Shown: positions 11,175 to 23,871, counted from the stretch's first letter. The stretch is DNA of 64,000 bases from Schistosoma haematobium (GCF_000699445.3 NC_067202.1:14227924-14291923); one strand, 5' to 3'. Notes: a model not told the origin generated them from the letters alone. Numbers and translations are program-made.

Positions 11175-11270
11175 TGTCGACGGTATAAACTGTCAAATGA
11201 AGTTCGTGAAGCTGCTCAAACAACATTTCAATTTTTTCAATCTTTACAGGCGAATACTACCAAAGAAGAG
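11175..11270 (+). CDS. LEDGF/HDGF-related protein, IBD second half
   Basis: A 96-bp exon between acceptor 'cttttag' (ends 11174) and donor 'gtatat' (from 11271), in phase at both ends. It gives 32 residues, CRRYKLSNEVREAAQTTFQF followed by FQSLQANTTKEE. The RRYK and the following amphipathic helix match the IRRYKANKDVMAKAAEVY region of the HRP2 domain, including spacing. This closes the helical bundle begun in 8726-8919. Together with that exon it is the strongest evidence for the gene identity. Confidence 0.85.
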
Positions 11271-11459
11271 GTATATAAAAGTAGTATATTCTTTTCCTTC
11301 CAAAAATATCACTATAATAATTCTTGTTAAAAAAAAATGACTTTATATATTGAAAGGTTCCCATTGACTGATCAGTTCCATTTGAGAACAACTGAAAATT
11401 TTCCCTAATGCAATCCATTGAATAGGAATTCAAATAAACTGGACATCTAACACATAACA

Positions 11460-11812
11460 ACACTACCGATGGTTAGAGACTTTGAATGACATGGTTCAAA
11501 ATCGTTTGCAATGGCGCAGGTGCATCCACTCTTTATGTTCTCCCAAATTATAGTCTTCTGAATTCTTCAAATCACTTTTTTCTCTTTGCAAATTTATTTC
11601 ACTGGATTATATTCCTTGAATAACATCTTTAAACCCTAATCATTCCGATTACTGCTTATACTTTTACTAACTCTACCACTACGGGATTTAAATCGACAAC
11701 TGCATCTCTGTGCTAATGTGGTATGGGAACTCGAACAGATATACGTATGTACGTACCTACGCATGTACGAAGTTCTACATTGTTACTGACTGACATAACA
11801 ACACTGCGGGTA
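11460..11812 (+). mobile_element. RTE-B LINE 3' end
   Basis: Begins in the last coding bases ('gatggttagagactttgaatgacatgg'), then the 3' UTR ('ctctaccactacgggatttaaatcg') and the terminal 'gttactgactgac'. It is close to 34755-34905 and 46600-47215. Confidence 0.7.
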
Positions 11813-12695
11813 ATAATAGATACTTATAATATAAAACAGAGGAGCTAGCACTTTTAGTATAGAATTTATATTCCAAACAAAAAGTGGAAAGTCGCAAAGG
11901 TACAACTCTGTTTACATAGTAACATAAAATGACCTTATGGCAAAGCAGTCTGAAAATAATAATAATATTATGATATTATGGAAATAACCAAACAAACTAG
12001 ATTATCTGGGCTCTCATATTGGCACAACAATTTATTTTGATAATGTAAACAGTATTTTCCAATCGATCTCTTGATATGATAATAATAAGGCGTGACTATT
12101 TGACGTTTGCCCTAGTTTCTTAGAACAGTAATTTGAATCTAATAAGAATTTAAGCCTTTTCTATAATCAGTTTATTATATATACGTACATACCTAATGAA
12201 ATACAAGAAAGATTCTTACGCAATTTCATATTATAAGTTGTTATGCAATCTTAAAACTATTCATATTTTCACAGAAACTATCTTCAAGAGTGTAGTATAG
12301 TGATGGACTTAGAACATCTGTGACTACTTTTTACACAGTCAATTAAGAAATAGCGATTGTTAATGGATAGTTAATGAAAAGAGAATAAAAAGTTGTAGAC
12401 TGATTTTAATGAATCTTTTAAAATCTACAGGGTAATCTGTCTAAATGGAAACAAGATAACGATATATAAACTTATTATGGATTTAGTCTGTCTATCTTAT
12501 CGGACCATTAAAAGGATGTATATAGATTTTTCAGAGTCATCCACATTGTTCCTTCTGTAAGGGTTGACGGTTTTTCTTCATGAACTGATATTATCTCTAA
12601 CATATAAATGCTTTGTAGCTATATGAATGAATAAATTTAGCGGTGAAAAGAAAGTCAAGAGATGATATGTATTTAGCTCGTCCATAAAATATATT

Positions 12696-12829
12696 ACCAC
12701 CTGCTTCGGTTTGGGCACCCGGGCAGTATAACAGCCCTTACACATGTCAAATGAGATTTGTGTGGCGCATATGTATTTGGTGCCTCCTTGTACCAATATC
12801 TATGTGTTGAAATAAAAAAAAATAAATAC
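12696..12829 (+). mobile_element. Short RTE-A derivative or RTE-A, 3' end only
   Basis: Carries 'ccacctgcttcggtttgggc', then 'gagatttgtgtggcgcatatg' and the 3' tail with an A-rich/AAAT simple end. It is 5'-truncated, as expected for target-primed insertion. Confidence 0.75.
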
Positions 12830-12960
12830 AATCATTTGAAACGGTTTGAGTAATGCACCAAGTTATTTTAACTGTTTCCTACACTTGTTATTTGAAATTT
12901 GGGCGAAACACTATAAGTAAGTTCTTGATTACTACTGGCTCGTCACTGTACAATACTTTT

Positions 12961-12966
<6 letters not shown>

Positions 12967-13016
<50 letters not shown>
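12967..13016. repeat. (TA)n microsatellite
   Basis: About 50 bp of uninterrupted TA dinucleotides in an intron of the IBD gene. Confidence 0.95.
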
Positions 13017-13017
<1 letters not shown>

Positions 13018-13029
13018 CTTTACTCTAAT

Positions 13030-14073
13030 ATACAGTAAAATTTACATTTGGAGAAGCAGTTACGTAACATAATCAGATAAAATATTTGACGTTATAGTAA
13101 GGTATAATCAGAGATAGAATGGTAGGGGGCATGGAAACAAAAATACGATACAGGTAAAATGTAAATATAGAAAGTAATGACATTGAAGAACAAAATGTTC
13201 AGATTATAGTAGAAATATGGATTGTTTTTTCTCATACCTAATCCTGGCTTTTCTAGATGATGTATAGCAAAAGATCTTGGCAACGGTAAGGTGATGGGAG
13301 CTATATCTATTTTTAGTCAAGTTTCTATTCACTTTGTAAGATGACTTTGAATACTTAGCCTGTTTTTAGTTGAATGACTTGTGCTCTCGCATGACGTTCA
13401 ATTATAAAGTTTCCTATGGATCCGTGGTTTCCGCTTTTCAACCAAGTTCAATAATGTCCCTACAAAGAGCGCGCATCGAATTACCTATATATACCTAACT
13501 CCACTAACGTTTATCCTTTTATTACTAAAATATGGTAAACTATAGATTACTAACCACTTCACTCTATGGTTGCTGCAAAGAACGTACTATCCACTATTAT
13601 TATCATCCTGTAACAAACCAGTTACCTAATTGTTCTTATCAGCAATTAATCCAAGAAATGTTCCATTGATTCTTTTTTTAGAAAAAGATAACAAATATTC
13701 TGCATTCGGTGGTTTAAATGAAAGTTAAATGTGCATTTATTTTCAAGTCTTGTTACGGTATTATCATTTTTATTATCCGTTTAATTTTCTGTTAGCGTTA
13801 ATTATTTGTTATCAGTTAACTCATCTCAACCATTGTCATCTTAATTCCCTATTACTCCCCAATTCGGTTTTATAGTAAGTCTTTCTTTTTCAAGATTTCG
13901 AAAATAAGTTATTCATAGCGTCTTAGATTGTGATGCTCAATGACGCAGATTCTAATCTCATGGAGATTATTAACCCCAAACTGTTAAATAACTACTGTTA
14001 TATGAAAGTTTTATTCATTATTCTAATGTTCAATTAACAGAATTAAAACATAATTTGTTTATTCTTTTTATAG
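13030..14073. other. Intron, no feature recognised
   Basis: AT-rich, unique-looking sequence up to the acceptor 'ctttttatag' (ends 14073). No coding stretch or known repeat was seen. Confidence 0.4.
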
Positions 14074-15231
14074 CTCTCTCAAGCACAGGCACTTATTGCA
14101 TCTCATCAAAATCGTATTCATTCAGTTCAAGATTCTGTAATGGAAAATACTTCAAAAACTGATTCATTGTCCATTTCCGCTGATGTTGATAATAAACAAA
14201 CACTACAAAATAATACAAATTCAAATAACAGTTCCGAATCAACATCGGATAATACCACCACCACTACTACCAATACTACTACTACTATTACAATTGAACC
14301 TGAAAATTTAACAGCTGATTTAGAAGCAAAAGTCGATGATGTCCTATCACGAATACGTGCAACAGAAGAACGAATGGCTGCTGCCGCCGTTTCATCTACA
14401 CGGTCTGATACACCATATAAATCTATATCTAATCATGTAACCAATTCCTCTATAAGATCTACAGGAGGTCGAATAATTAGAGCATCGGCCGTCGCTGCCG
14501 CCACTGCTCATATGCATGATGAAGAAGATGAAGAATCGGTCATGTCACGTGTCGAACAAGTAGCCGCTTACGAGGCAGGCGCAATAAATTATCCAAACCC
14601 AGCCAGTTTAGGATCTCCACCCCCGCCTCCGCCGCCCCCTCCATCATTATCTTTTGGCTCTGTTGGTCCGTCTGACCAACTTGAAGCAAAGGCATCCCCT
14701 AGTGTTGACCATCTAGATCTTGATTCACGTATACAATTGTTTATGTCGGCAGCTAGTTCACAAAAATCTGCCAAGTCATCTAACTCAAAACCTGTAGTCA
14801 CTGTAGGTAAATCAGAAATGACACCTACAACACGATCTCATCACATTCAGCCGAATTTAACGAGTGTAACCTCATCGACATCGTCGGCCTCCACTTTATC
14901 TTCTACAGTTGCATTATCATCGTCATCCAGTCTATTACCAGTTCTTTTAGCTAAGCGTAAAGTAATAGCGGATAAGTTAGCTGCAGTTAAAGCATCTGGT
15001 TCTCCGATCAAATCATGTCATCCAGTCACTTCACCATTACCATCACCAACATCCATTAATAATGAATTCAATATTGTAGAAAAAGTATCCTCTTCAGTTA
15101 CTATTACACCCGCTAGTACTACTACTACTACTGCTACTACTATTCATACACCTCCATTATTGACCAAAATGTCGAATACTGCAAAAATGCCTTCGAAAGA
15201 TGAAGAATTGTATGATTTATTAGGTGTGTAA
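14074..15231 (+). CDS. LEDGF/HDGF-related protein, C-terminal exon
   Basis: Last exon, in phase with 11175-11270, ending at TAA 15229-15231. It opens with LSQAQALIASHQNRIHSVQD, helical and possibly still packing on the IBD, and then runs as a disordered Ser/Thr-rich tail of about 360 residues. The tail has a Thr run near residue 60, a short coiled-coil-like ENLTADLEAKVDDVLSRIRA, an Ala-rich stretch, a nine-proline tract (near 14622) and a short acidic end, KDEELYDLLGV. The Pro/Thr/Ser runs are coded by simple repeats and are likely to vary in length between strains. A start inside this exon (ATG 14140) is unlikely because the frame stays open up to the splice acceptor and joins the IBD exactly. 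Confidence 0.82.
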   Translation, partial: LSQAQALIASHQNRIHSVQDSVMENTSKTDSLSISADVDNKQTLQNNTNSNNSSESTSDNTTTTTTNTTTTITIEPENLTADLEAKVDDVLSRIRATEERMAAAAVSSTRSDTPYKSISNHVTNSSIRSTGGRIIRASAVAAATAHMHDEEDEESVMSRVEQVAAYEAGAINYPNPASLGSPPPPPPPPPSLSFGSVGPSDQLEAKASPSVDHLDLDSRIQLFMSAASSQKSAKSSNSKPVVTVGKSEMTPTTRSHHIQPNLTSVTSSTSSASTLSSTVALSSSSSLLPVLLAKRKVIADKLAAVKASGSPIKSCHPVTSPLPSPTSINNEFNIVEKVSSSVTITPASTTTTTATTIHTPPLLTKMSNTAKMPSKDEELYDLLGV

Positions 15232-15491
15232 ATTTTTAACTGGTCTCCTTTCATTATTGTTATTGTTATTATTATTACTATTTTTCATGCACAGTTAACA
15301 ATATAATGATATTTATAATATTCTAAAGGTTTGCTCTCTCTCTCTCCCTCTCTGTGTCTATACACACATAGATATGTATTTATATTATCTATCCTATGAA
15401 GATTGTGTTCATAAACAATATTGACTTATTAATTAGCCTCTTATCTAAATTATTTCTGTGTATAAAACAGTGTATCTAATAATGATATATA

Positions 15492-15497
15492 AATAAA
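15492..15497 (+). terminator. Candidate poly(A) signal AATAAA
   Basis: Canonical hexamer 261 bp after the IBD gene's stop. A second AATAAA lies at 15564-15569. Either could end the transcript. Confidence 0.45.
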
Positions 15498-15569
15498 GTT
15501 TGTATATCATCACCAGTGTATAAATACAAACTGTCGGAGATGAACATAATTGTTCACTTTGAAAATAAA

Positions 15570-17811
15570 CAACTAAACTCTGTATCTAAATTTTACTCAA
15601 GTGTTTGTATTCACTTAGTATACTTCTTATTGACTAATTTGTAATTTACAGTTTTAGGATCCTTCGTGTGTGTGTGTGTGTGTGCTCGCGTACGTGCGTG
15701 TTTACCATTACATGGTATTGTCAATTGTCGTTATTATCTATCAACACAATTATTATTACTACTGTTTTCTTTAATCTCCGTAGCTCCATAAGCCTATATA
15801 TATATTCACCAATGTATCGTATCTGTTTTGGGGAAATGAAGTCTCTCTTTCTGTTAGCAAACTATTTACACTCTTCTTCCTCTCTCTTAGTGATGGTTTT
15901 TCGTTGTTGTTGTCTTTTGTACTGTTCTTCTCTTTGGATCTTGTGTTCTGTGTATTCTTGCTTTATTTTGTTCTCTTTCTCTCCCTGTCACACGCACATA
16001 AATCTGCATATACATTTCTATCATACGTACGGATATTCAATATCCATTCTCATAAATTACAAAAGTGTTTTCTTATTTTTATGTGTATAATTTTAATAAT
16101 TCCTTGTTTCTAACTACCATTTATAATTCATTGTCTTCGTGGTACTTAACTAACTAATTAACTTGGCTTTATTTCATTATAATCAGAAATCATAATAAAA
16201 AGAAAACTGAACAAAATAAATGGAAAGTTTCATCATGGTATCTAATGAGTTGTATGTACAACTGAAACGTACAATGGCGTATTGTATATTGGAGCATATT
16301 CTTTTTTATTCTTACAGCAATTAATTACATAGTTTCTACTTGGAATACAAGCACACTATGGTATATAAATCTATTCTGTAGTGTGTGTGTACATGTGAAT
16401 GGGTGATATACCCTTTCTTTATTACAGGTTTACATGTTCATCTCTAGACATGGCAACATATTTCATTTCAAGCAAATTCCACATTTAAAAACAAAAAAAC
16501 ACATTTCCTCAATATCAGGTAAAATCTACTAGTTAACACTATACATTCAATTAAACAGAGAATCTATACTTGAATATATATATATATATACATTAACGTC
16601 TATTTCTAGTTAAGAAAAGAGTCAGTACAACAAATGTATCTGTTTTAATCCCAACATATTTTTTACTGAAGTATATTTTTGTGTGTTCGATGATTAACAC
16701 CGAAATAAGGATTATTAGAAAAAGGGAAATTATTATAGTCGAGTGATTTTGTATATTCAGTGTTGTTTTTATTATTATTATGATTATTATTATTATTAAC
16801 AAATATCTAGCTTTTTGGTTAATAATAATTGGTTTAGTGAACTATGTACTGTAACTATAACTCACTAATGCTAAGATTTCAACCTCACTTCATCAACTTT
16901 AATTTAAGGAATTTGATTATGTAGTATTATTGGCCCCGTTACATTTAGAAGGTGACTTAAAGGTGGTAACTACACTCATCTAGTAACTAAGTGGATAACA
17001 CTTTAAAATTACAATGTAAATGATAAATTAATTAATCAATGATTAATGCTTACCATTATTCACAAGTGGTGATGGAATATATCCAGTAAATAGTTATCTC
17101 ATCGCTTTATGTGTAATATGAATCTCTTCTATTTATAAATAGTTCTTTTCTAGGTTTCTATGCATAAATGGTTACATTCCTTTTTTTGAAAAATCATACT
17201 CTAAGTAGGCAATATATTGATATTGTATGAAATTGACTTATAATAAACTTGACTTGTTCACTAAAAGCATTTCAGTTTTTAACCCCTGAAACTATATTGA
17301 AATTATCACCTGTTTGATTGATTATCTTCTCTGTAGTAAACACAATTGTATCAAATGTTTACTCCTCATTTCAACATTTGATATCCGGTATATATGTTTA
17401 CTCGCTCTGAGAGTACTCCCGATATCGTTTTTTGTTGTTGATGAAACGTCGCTTTTTTTTCCATATATGAATTGTATTTCCATTATCTCATAGTTGAATT
17501 AGTATGGTTGTATTTTAAAGATTCAATTTTCAGTCATCCTACTAGCATGTGTTTATACTCAATTTCATATTTAATTAAGCATTATAAATATGAGATTGTT
17601 TATTTACACATAATCTATACATAAGTAGATACAAATCATTCATGTTCATAGTTTGTATTGTTGATGTTGACCTCAAGACTCTTCATATCAGCTATTTTTC
17701 GAGTATGTTTACAAGGATAGTTGAATACAAAAATTGAATCTTTATCAGTGTTTGTTTTTTTTTCAATATTGGAGGTTGTGGAAAACATTGAATGTCGTGG
17801 AGATCACGAAC
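15570..17811. other. AT-rich intergenic stretch with simple repeats
   Basis: Holds a (GT)n tract (15665-15684), a short TA run near 16577 and ATT-rich runs near 16770. The open frames here (for example 15668-16090) are cysteine/serine-rich translations of pyrimidine-rich DNA and are not supported as genes. Confidence 0.5.
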
Positions 17812-18105
17812 TTACATAAGTTGGACACAATCATTAGAAACCAGGAAATGCTAGACAGCCGTTCTGTCCATATCTAGGACTCATTCGTGGTAGTATATAT
17901 CCATGACCGAACCAATGGGAATCGAACCCAAGACTTTCGGTCTCGCGTGCAAACGCTTAACTTCTAAACCATTGAGTCGATCGATATCCAACAGTATTTT
18001 TATCTAACTTAAATCCATTCACGATTTTGCGAAACCATCTATTGTTTTCACTAGGTATCTTTCTCATCCGATACTGTTGAACTCCACTGGCCACAGCTTT
18101 TTATT
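17812..18105 (-). repeat. H3 tRNA-like SINE with full leader
   Basis: The minus strand runs from the leader ('ccagtggagttcaacagtatc') through the tRNA-like part ('aatggtttagaagttaagcg...gtcttgggttcgattcc') to the end 'tttctaatgattgtgtcc'. The hammerhead core is partly kept (GGAC and GAACGGC), but GAAA is lost. Confidence 0.75.
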
Positions 18106-19069
18106 TTGTTATTGTAATAAAACTTGATGATTATGCAATGAACAAATTATCGAACAAAATTTATTCTCGGTATTCATATCAAGGCTAACCGTACACCAAT
18201 ATAAATATAGTTCATTCGTTCAGTTAGTTAATACGCTAAAAACGCGTTTTCAACCTAAACCATAAAACAAATTACGTTTGTACACTAAGTATTTTAATAA
18301 AAATATCATCTTATGTGAAACGCTCATGACACAACACTAACAAGTTCAGAAGTGTTGCACAGAGAATACTGACAAATCACCCTTTAGACTGGTTTGGCCA
18401 TGTAAGTTATCCACTTTGCAATGGAATAGTACCATGATATAATTATGTTTAGAATGCGACGAAAAGATAATATAACCGAATGTATTTTAGGTAGATTATT
18501 GGGATTGATAAATATTTGTGATGTTAGGACATTTGTGCCATAGCATCTCTACTACTTAGAAATCACATTCCTTTCAGGTGTATTTTCTTGTTGCAAACAG
18601 TTCTTCTATAGTTACACTTGCCGCTAGTACATTGAGTATGGTCGTATATCTTGTGAAATAACCACTAATCTGTAGTTGATCATAAAATTTAAATATTTTC
18701 TGTCTAGCCATCCCCATTCCGTTTTTAATGTACAGTCTGTGTTAACCAACTCAGTGTGTTGGTTTTGTCGATGACCGAGAGTATGTGGCATATGTCATAA
18801 CTACTTCAGTCGCCAAAGATTTATAGTCTCATCAAAGAATTTAATATTTCTACTGAAAATTTCATGTACCCTTTTCATTAATCTTAGTGTTCATTATTTT
18901 AACTTGTCCTGTAAATAGCTTTACGGAGTAGATAGTTGATTCCAAATGGTTAAATGTTTTTACTAGTAATTTTCAGTATATCTGCCTTCGGTTATTAATT
19001 TGTTCACTAATAAGCCACCATCTTCATTAGATTTCATGCGGTAGTATGCTTGTCGATTTCTTTTAACTT
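18106..19069. other. Intergenic, no feature recognised
   Basis: AT-rich; no open frame of note and no repeat identified. Confidence 0.35.
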
Positions 19070-19262
19070 ATTTGAAATTAGACATGTCAACCATTGGATA
19101 ATGGCCCAGTGGTCTGGTGATCGAGCCTCTTCTACAACACATAAAAGTCGTGGATTCGATCCTGTGTTTCGGGCTCATGGATACGCACCGTCACTGAGGA
19201 TGAAACAGTTTTTACAGTGTTTCCTAATTTTCATTGGTTGTCTAACTAAAACCAGTCCATGA
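19070..19262 (+). repeat. H3 tRNA-like SINE
   Basis: Contains 'caaccattggataatggccc', the box-like 'gtggtctggtgatcgag', 'gtggattcgatcc', 'tacgcaccgtcactgaggat', then 'gatgaaacag' and the end 'aaaaccagtccatgat'. The core is CUGAGGAU...GAAAC without a proper stem II. Confidence 0.65.
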
Positions 19263-20559
19263 TGTTATCTACAAAATTCATTCATTTCTACAAAATCCTT
19301 ATACTGTGTAGTTGACTTAATTGGCGATAGGTTGGTCCATTTAAATTTTCCTTTCATTTATCTTTGGATACTTACGAATTACGTATTCACTATGAATTAT
19401 TCTTGACTGATCATTTGTTTGCTGATTCATAAGCAACTATCATGTTAACTTACAACCTTGGGGTTTTATTACAGTTCCGGATGTAGGCAAAGAACTAGGA
19501 CTTGTTCCTTGTACTATTTCAACTAATTTTATTTCGAAAAATGGTTACTGATTACCTAAAAATTCAATTCTCATTAAAACCCGTGAAATGGTGGGAATTC
19601 GGTTTTCTACTTCTTGGGGGATATTAAAAATATAGTACTATTATAACTTAATGTAGTAGTATCTTTTCACAACTGTCTTCTCAAAACAATACGGTATTGT
19701 TGAATGTTTAGGAGAACATAGGATTTTAATTAAGTTGCGTAAAGAAAAATTTTCTACTTATGAGTTACATCGGTTTAAATCTTCGATTGTTGTATTAAGG
19801 CGATTTGAAAAGATCCGCGATTTAAATGTTTAGACCTTGATCAAATAACCTATCGGATTCACCTTAGTTAACGCTGTTTAAACAAGCAATTGTCGTGGTA
19901 AATTTAATTATTATATAAGTAATGGATCTCATCCTGTTTGAGGGATTTAATAGTATAACACTCAGCATGAGACTGAGCGTCCCTATATGTTGTCGGGTTG
20001 TGAATTACAAATTAAAACAAAATGGTAGCCTATTTTTCAACGTTCATTCAGATAATGCTTATCTGTAGTGACAGCCGTTTTCAACTTTAACTAAATTAGT
20101 AGAGTTTGCGGTAAGAAGCGGTGTAAATAATCAAGTCAGGAATATAAATATACCAATTAACTAAAGACAGGATTCATGAGGTGGTTGCTAGGCTATCACA
20201 AATTTTCGGAATTTCATAGACGTAGAGTTTTGAACTGAACCACCCGACAGTATCGTACTCGTTGTAAGACCTAAGAATGCTGCGTTTGACTAAGTAACGT
20301 CATGTTTCTAAACATTCTCAGTGTAAGACAAGAAAGTTGTCCACTCTTCACTGAATTTCGAGTTTATCTCTGTTCATCACGAAAAATCTTTGCATATAAT
20401 CTGTTTTATATTTTAATTGGCAATCAATTTAGATGAAAGTTTAGATATTCTTCCCCAGTGATCGCATATTAAGGATTCGTCACCAATGAAATATATATTG
20501 TACTAACCAGTTTTCTTGAAATTTTGTCCTCACTTTGACACACGTTTCATTCTCTGGTG

Positions 20560-20740
20560 ATTACCTTGTTCTGTTAGACTATCTAAGATTTCATAGTTTA
20601 AGTCACAAACCCATCTTAACAGGACCACGATTGAGAACGTGTAAGCAGTGGGAGGCCGTTTCGTCCTAGTGTGAGATTTTACAGTGGCAGTTGTCGGGGA
20701 TTTGACCCAGGACCTCCCGTCTCGACTGTGATTGCTTCTC
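20560..20740 (-). repeat. H3 SINE, decayed
   Basis: The minus strand shows 'ggacgaaacggcct' and 'gtcctgggtcaaatccc'. It is followed directly by a plus-strand H3 copy. Confidence 0.6.
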
Positions 20741-20744
20741 TAGA

Positions 20745-21010
20745 TCACAGTTAGCTTCTAGTGGTGTTCAATCATGTTAAATATGGTACAGTTATCCACC
20801 GTAGGTGACTACGTAATATCTTGAATGGGTTAAAGTTAGACTTGTGCACCATTAGGTACCAACTCAAAGTTTTAAAGAGTTAGCGTTGACGTGCGACATT
20901 TAAAGTCTTGTACTTGGCCTCCTTTGGTGCGATCATTAATGTGCATATAAGGATGAAACAGCTATCTAATGCTTGCTGGTTTTTGTTGGTGATCTCGCTA
21001 AGATCATAAT
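20745..21010 (+). repeat. H3 SINE, decayed
   Basis: Leader-like 'agtggtgttcaat', then 'gttagacttgtgcaccatt', 'gttagcgttgacgtgcgaca' and 'gatgaaacagct'. It forms an inverted pair with 20560-20740. Confidence 0.5.
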
Positions 21011-21939
21011 AAACATTTTTAATTATCTTGCCTTAATCAATCTAATAATTAAAACAATGAATTCAATTTACCCTCATATTTACTTTAATAGTAACGGGAA
21101 TATTTTGAATTCGTCTTCACTTGTTACAACTAGATTTCACATTCTGAAATTTTTTCTTAGCTGTTTCTGTGTCAATTGCATAGGTGCTGTATTATGAAAC
21201 AAGAAAGAGTTACTATCGGTTTGTGATTTTCTAAGTCATATCATTTATGTATAATAATCTACTAATTGGTAAATACACGGATTCAATTATATTATTCATG
21301 TTATACATCAAGTCTATAGTTGGTTTTCGTTCTTAGAGATTTCCTACGTTTTATATTAAGATGTTTGTTGACAATCTTTTTCTCTTTATTTAATTTTCAG
21401 CTATAATCCCAATTAATTTTAGTTTTTTCAAGGTCTCATATCTAGACGTTAATTTAAATATTTTAATGAAGTGTTTTACACATCGAACGGCTTCGATACA
21501 ACACAGTTAGTATCAGTTCATATAATCGACTTTCAGTCATTTTTTTATCTATGGGGGGCTGTTGACTCGATCAAGCTAATGGAAATCAAAGTAGGTTCAT
21601 TACGTTTCGAACCTGCAACCTAGTGGTTGAAATTCTAGCACCTTAATCTTTGAGCTATCGCTTAGATACCCTCAGGCGTATTCATAAAGATTTCTATACT
21701 TCATTGTTTTTTTTTAATATTGTGTACATCAACACTAGAATTCAATTGCAACTCCATGACAAGTTTCAAATTTTTCGCGAACATTATTCCAACTTCAGTT
21801 AGACTTATGGTTAGACGTATCTTTACTAGCTTACTATTCAAAACATAAGCTTTTTGGTCAATTGTTGATTTTTTCTGCTTTTCAGTTACAGTTTTGATGA
21901 GTAGTTTAATTTGTTTTTTGTTATTCAATGAACTATTAC

Positions 21940-22105
21940 TGCCTCAATGGCAACGTTTCATACTGTCAAGGTGTGTAAAACAGATTCGAATCCCATCAGT
22001 TCGCTCAATAATGTACGTACACCTTGGTGACTATTTGTGACAAATATCACGGAACTTAGGTCAATCAAGATATCCCGTTGACTACCTTCTACTATCATAC
22101 ATTAA
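21940..22105 (+). repeat. H2 tRNA-like SINE, decayed
   Basis: Shows 'cagattcgaatcccatcag' (box B-like), 'tacaccttgg', 'atcacggaac' and 'gttgactacc', in the same order as 5615-5778. Confidence 0.6.
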
Positions 22106-22317
22106 AAATATAGTGCACGCGATGTTGAGTTACGTAGATGAGTGGTGATACTGTAAATTGATCAAAAGAATTTTATTACTAGACAAATATGACATATAAT
22201 ATTAATCAGTAGTTAACCATCTTTGATTTTCTCATTATATATTTAGTTTCATCTAAATACTTATGCTGGTGTAAATTCACTTGGTGTTGTTTTTACTTTT
22301 ATCCTCCCATTGTTATT

Positions 22318-22527
22318 TAGGACTGCAATTGATCAGTCTTTTGTTGGCAGATGAGCATCGTATGAGGATTGCCTCGACATAGCCTTTAGTGACAAGCTTT
22401 TTAAGCGAAAATGGATAGTAGCTAGCAGTGGAATCCATAACGCACGTCTCGTCCTATTTGGGACTCGAACTCAGTGTCGTTCGCTTCAAACGCCATCATA
22501 TTATCCACTTAGCTACTGAGTCCTTAT
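22318..22527 (-). repeat. H1 (Sm-alpha-like) SINE
   Basis: The minus strand carries the tRNA-like 'ggactcagtagctaagtgga' start, the box B-like part, and then GGACGAGACGTGCG in place of GGACGAAACGCGCG. The CUGAUGA half is missing, because the sequence jumps directly from the tRNA-like region into the loop of stem II. Confidence 0.75.
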
Positions 22528-22680
22528 AACCACTAGCTTGTGAGATGGTATTTAAAGCGAACGGTACTGGGTTCGAGTCCTGGGGTGAACATTAACTCTG
22601 AGATGCAGGTACACCCAGCTAACGGGTCCCAAATAGGACGAATTTCACTGCTAGTCACTATCCATTTTATGCTGGTGTGT
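22528..22680 (+). repeat. H1 SINE, head-to-head with its neighbour
   Basis: The plus strand shows 'gatggtatttaaagcgaacg', 'ctgggttcgagtcc', then CCCAGCUAACGGGUCCCAAAUAGGACGAAU. This is an H1 hammerhead whose CUGAUGA has decayed to CUAACGG and whose GAAAC has become GAAUU. It joins the minus copy at its tRNA-like end. Confidence 0.75.
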
Positions 22681-22869
22681 GTTAAAGGTCTCACCGTATA
22701 ATAAATTAAAACCCGAATATTTTCATATTATGTCGTGTTTTGTGGGCTAAATGATTTAATTTTAGAGCTGTTGTCGTCGTCATATTGAACAACAGAACAA
22801 TAATCATAGTCATTCATTTATATTGCAAATCTTTTTCATCATTGTCAATTTGAATTGTAAAATGTGATT

Positions 22870-23060
22870 AAAGTTTGGATGACGGATCAATAGTAATGTG
22901 AGTTAAGTGTTTGCTAACGAAATCGAAGATTCTTAGTTCGATTCCTGCGTGTGAAGTCGTAGATTAGCACTGTTGAAGAGTCCTTCACTAGTATGAAATA
23001 GGCATTCAGTACTTCTAGGTTTTAATATTGATCTAACTTAGATCAGTTCATGATTTCAAT
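22870..23060 (+). repeat. H3 SINE, decayed
   Basis: 'gttaagtgtttgctaacgaaatcgaag', 'ttagttcgattcctgcgtg', 'cactgttgaagagtcc' and the end 'agatcagttcatgatttc' follow the H3 order. Confidence 0.6.
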
Positions 23061-23280
23061 ATATGTAACCTAGTTTACAGTTAGTAAATAAATATCACTA
23101 TTAAATTATTGTTTATAAAGAATGTAAAACTCCCTTAATCAATCAATATATATTTAAGTTGTTATTCCTAAATACTTGTTTATCATTTTCACTATTTTTG
23201 AACTGACCTACTAGTAATTTTTTGTTAGTAGTATGATAATTGGTTATGCTAAATAGAGAAAATTCAACTTTTATTTTAAG

Positions 23281-23404
23281 ATCACTCACTGAAGAGAATG
23301 GTGGATGTGTCGCTCAATTTCGTGGATTAATTGAAGTTAAGCAATAACACCGTTGGATGCCAGCTCAGTAGTTTCGAGGTTAAGCGTTCGCACGCGAGAT
23401 TGAT
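23281..23404 (+). repeat. H3 SINE, 5' half (split by RTE-A)
   Basis: Leader ('cactcactgaagagaatggtgga'-type), 'caccgttggatgccagctca' and 'gaggttaagcgttcgcacgc'. The other half resumes at 27155 after the LINE. The two halves overlap by the 13-bp duplication. Confidence 0.85.
23392..23404. repeat. Target-site duplication of RTE-A, left copy
   Basis: ACGCGAGATTGAT, repeated exactly at 27155-27167. The duplicated bases belong to the H3 SINE. Confidence 0.9.
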
Positions 23405-23871
23405 GCACATGGGCTCCAGTACCCTGCGGGAACGAATGGCGTATGAACCAATCGTTGGTCACCGGCTACCATGGGACTGCATCTCCTTACGATGCTCCAC
23501 TGCCTTGTGGGTTAGACCTTTAGGTCAAAGGCTCGGGGAGTGGCCCCCTAAGATAACCACCTGCTTCGGTTTGGGCACCCGGGCAGTATCACAGCCCACA
23601 CACAAATTGATGAACTCTTTATGCCTACGGAAATTACCTTTCTTGCTTTGAAAAACAAACAATTGATTCAGATTATTATCATTACATTTATTGTCATTAT
23701 TAATACTGTTATTATTATTACTAGTATTATTGTCATTATTGTTATTATTATCATTACTATTATTATTTTCCACATTACTCACCCTCTTTTATACTTATAC
23801 AGCGGCTCGTCTTTGGCGGAAATCCGACTGTATCTATACGTTCTCGAGTCACTGTCCGGTTTGAAAATTGT

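Noticed and set aside
15668..16090. Open frame of 140 codons, Cys/Leu/Ser-rich
   Set aside because: Starts in a GT microsatellite and translates pyrimidine-rich DNA; no domain, no splice or promoter context, and it lies just past the gene's poly(A) signals.
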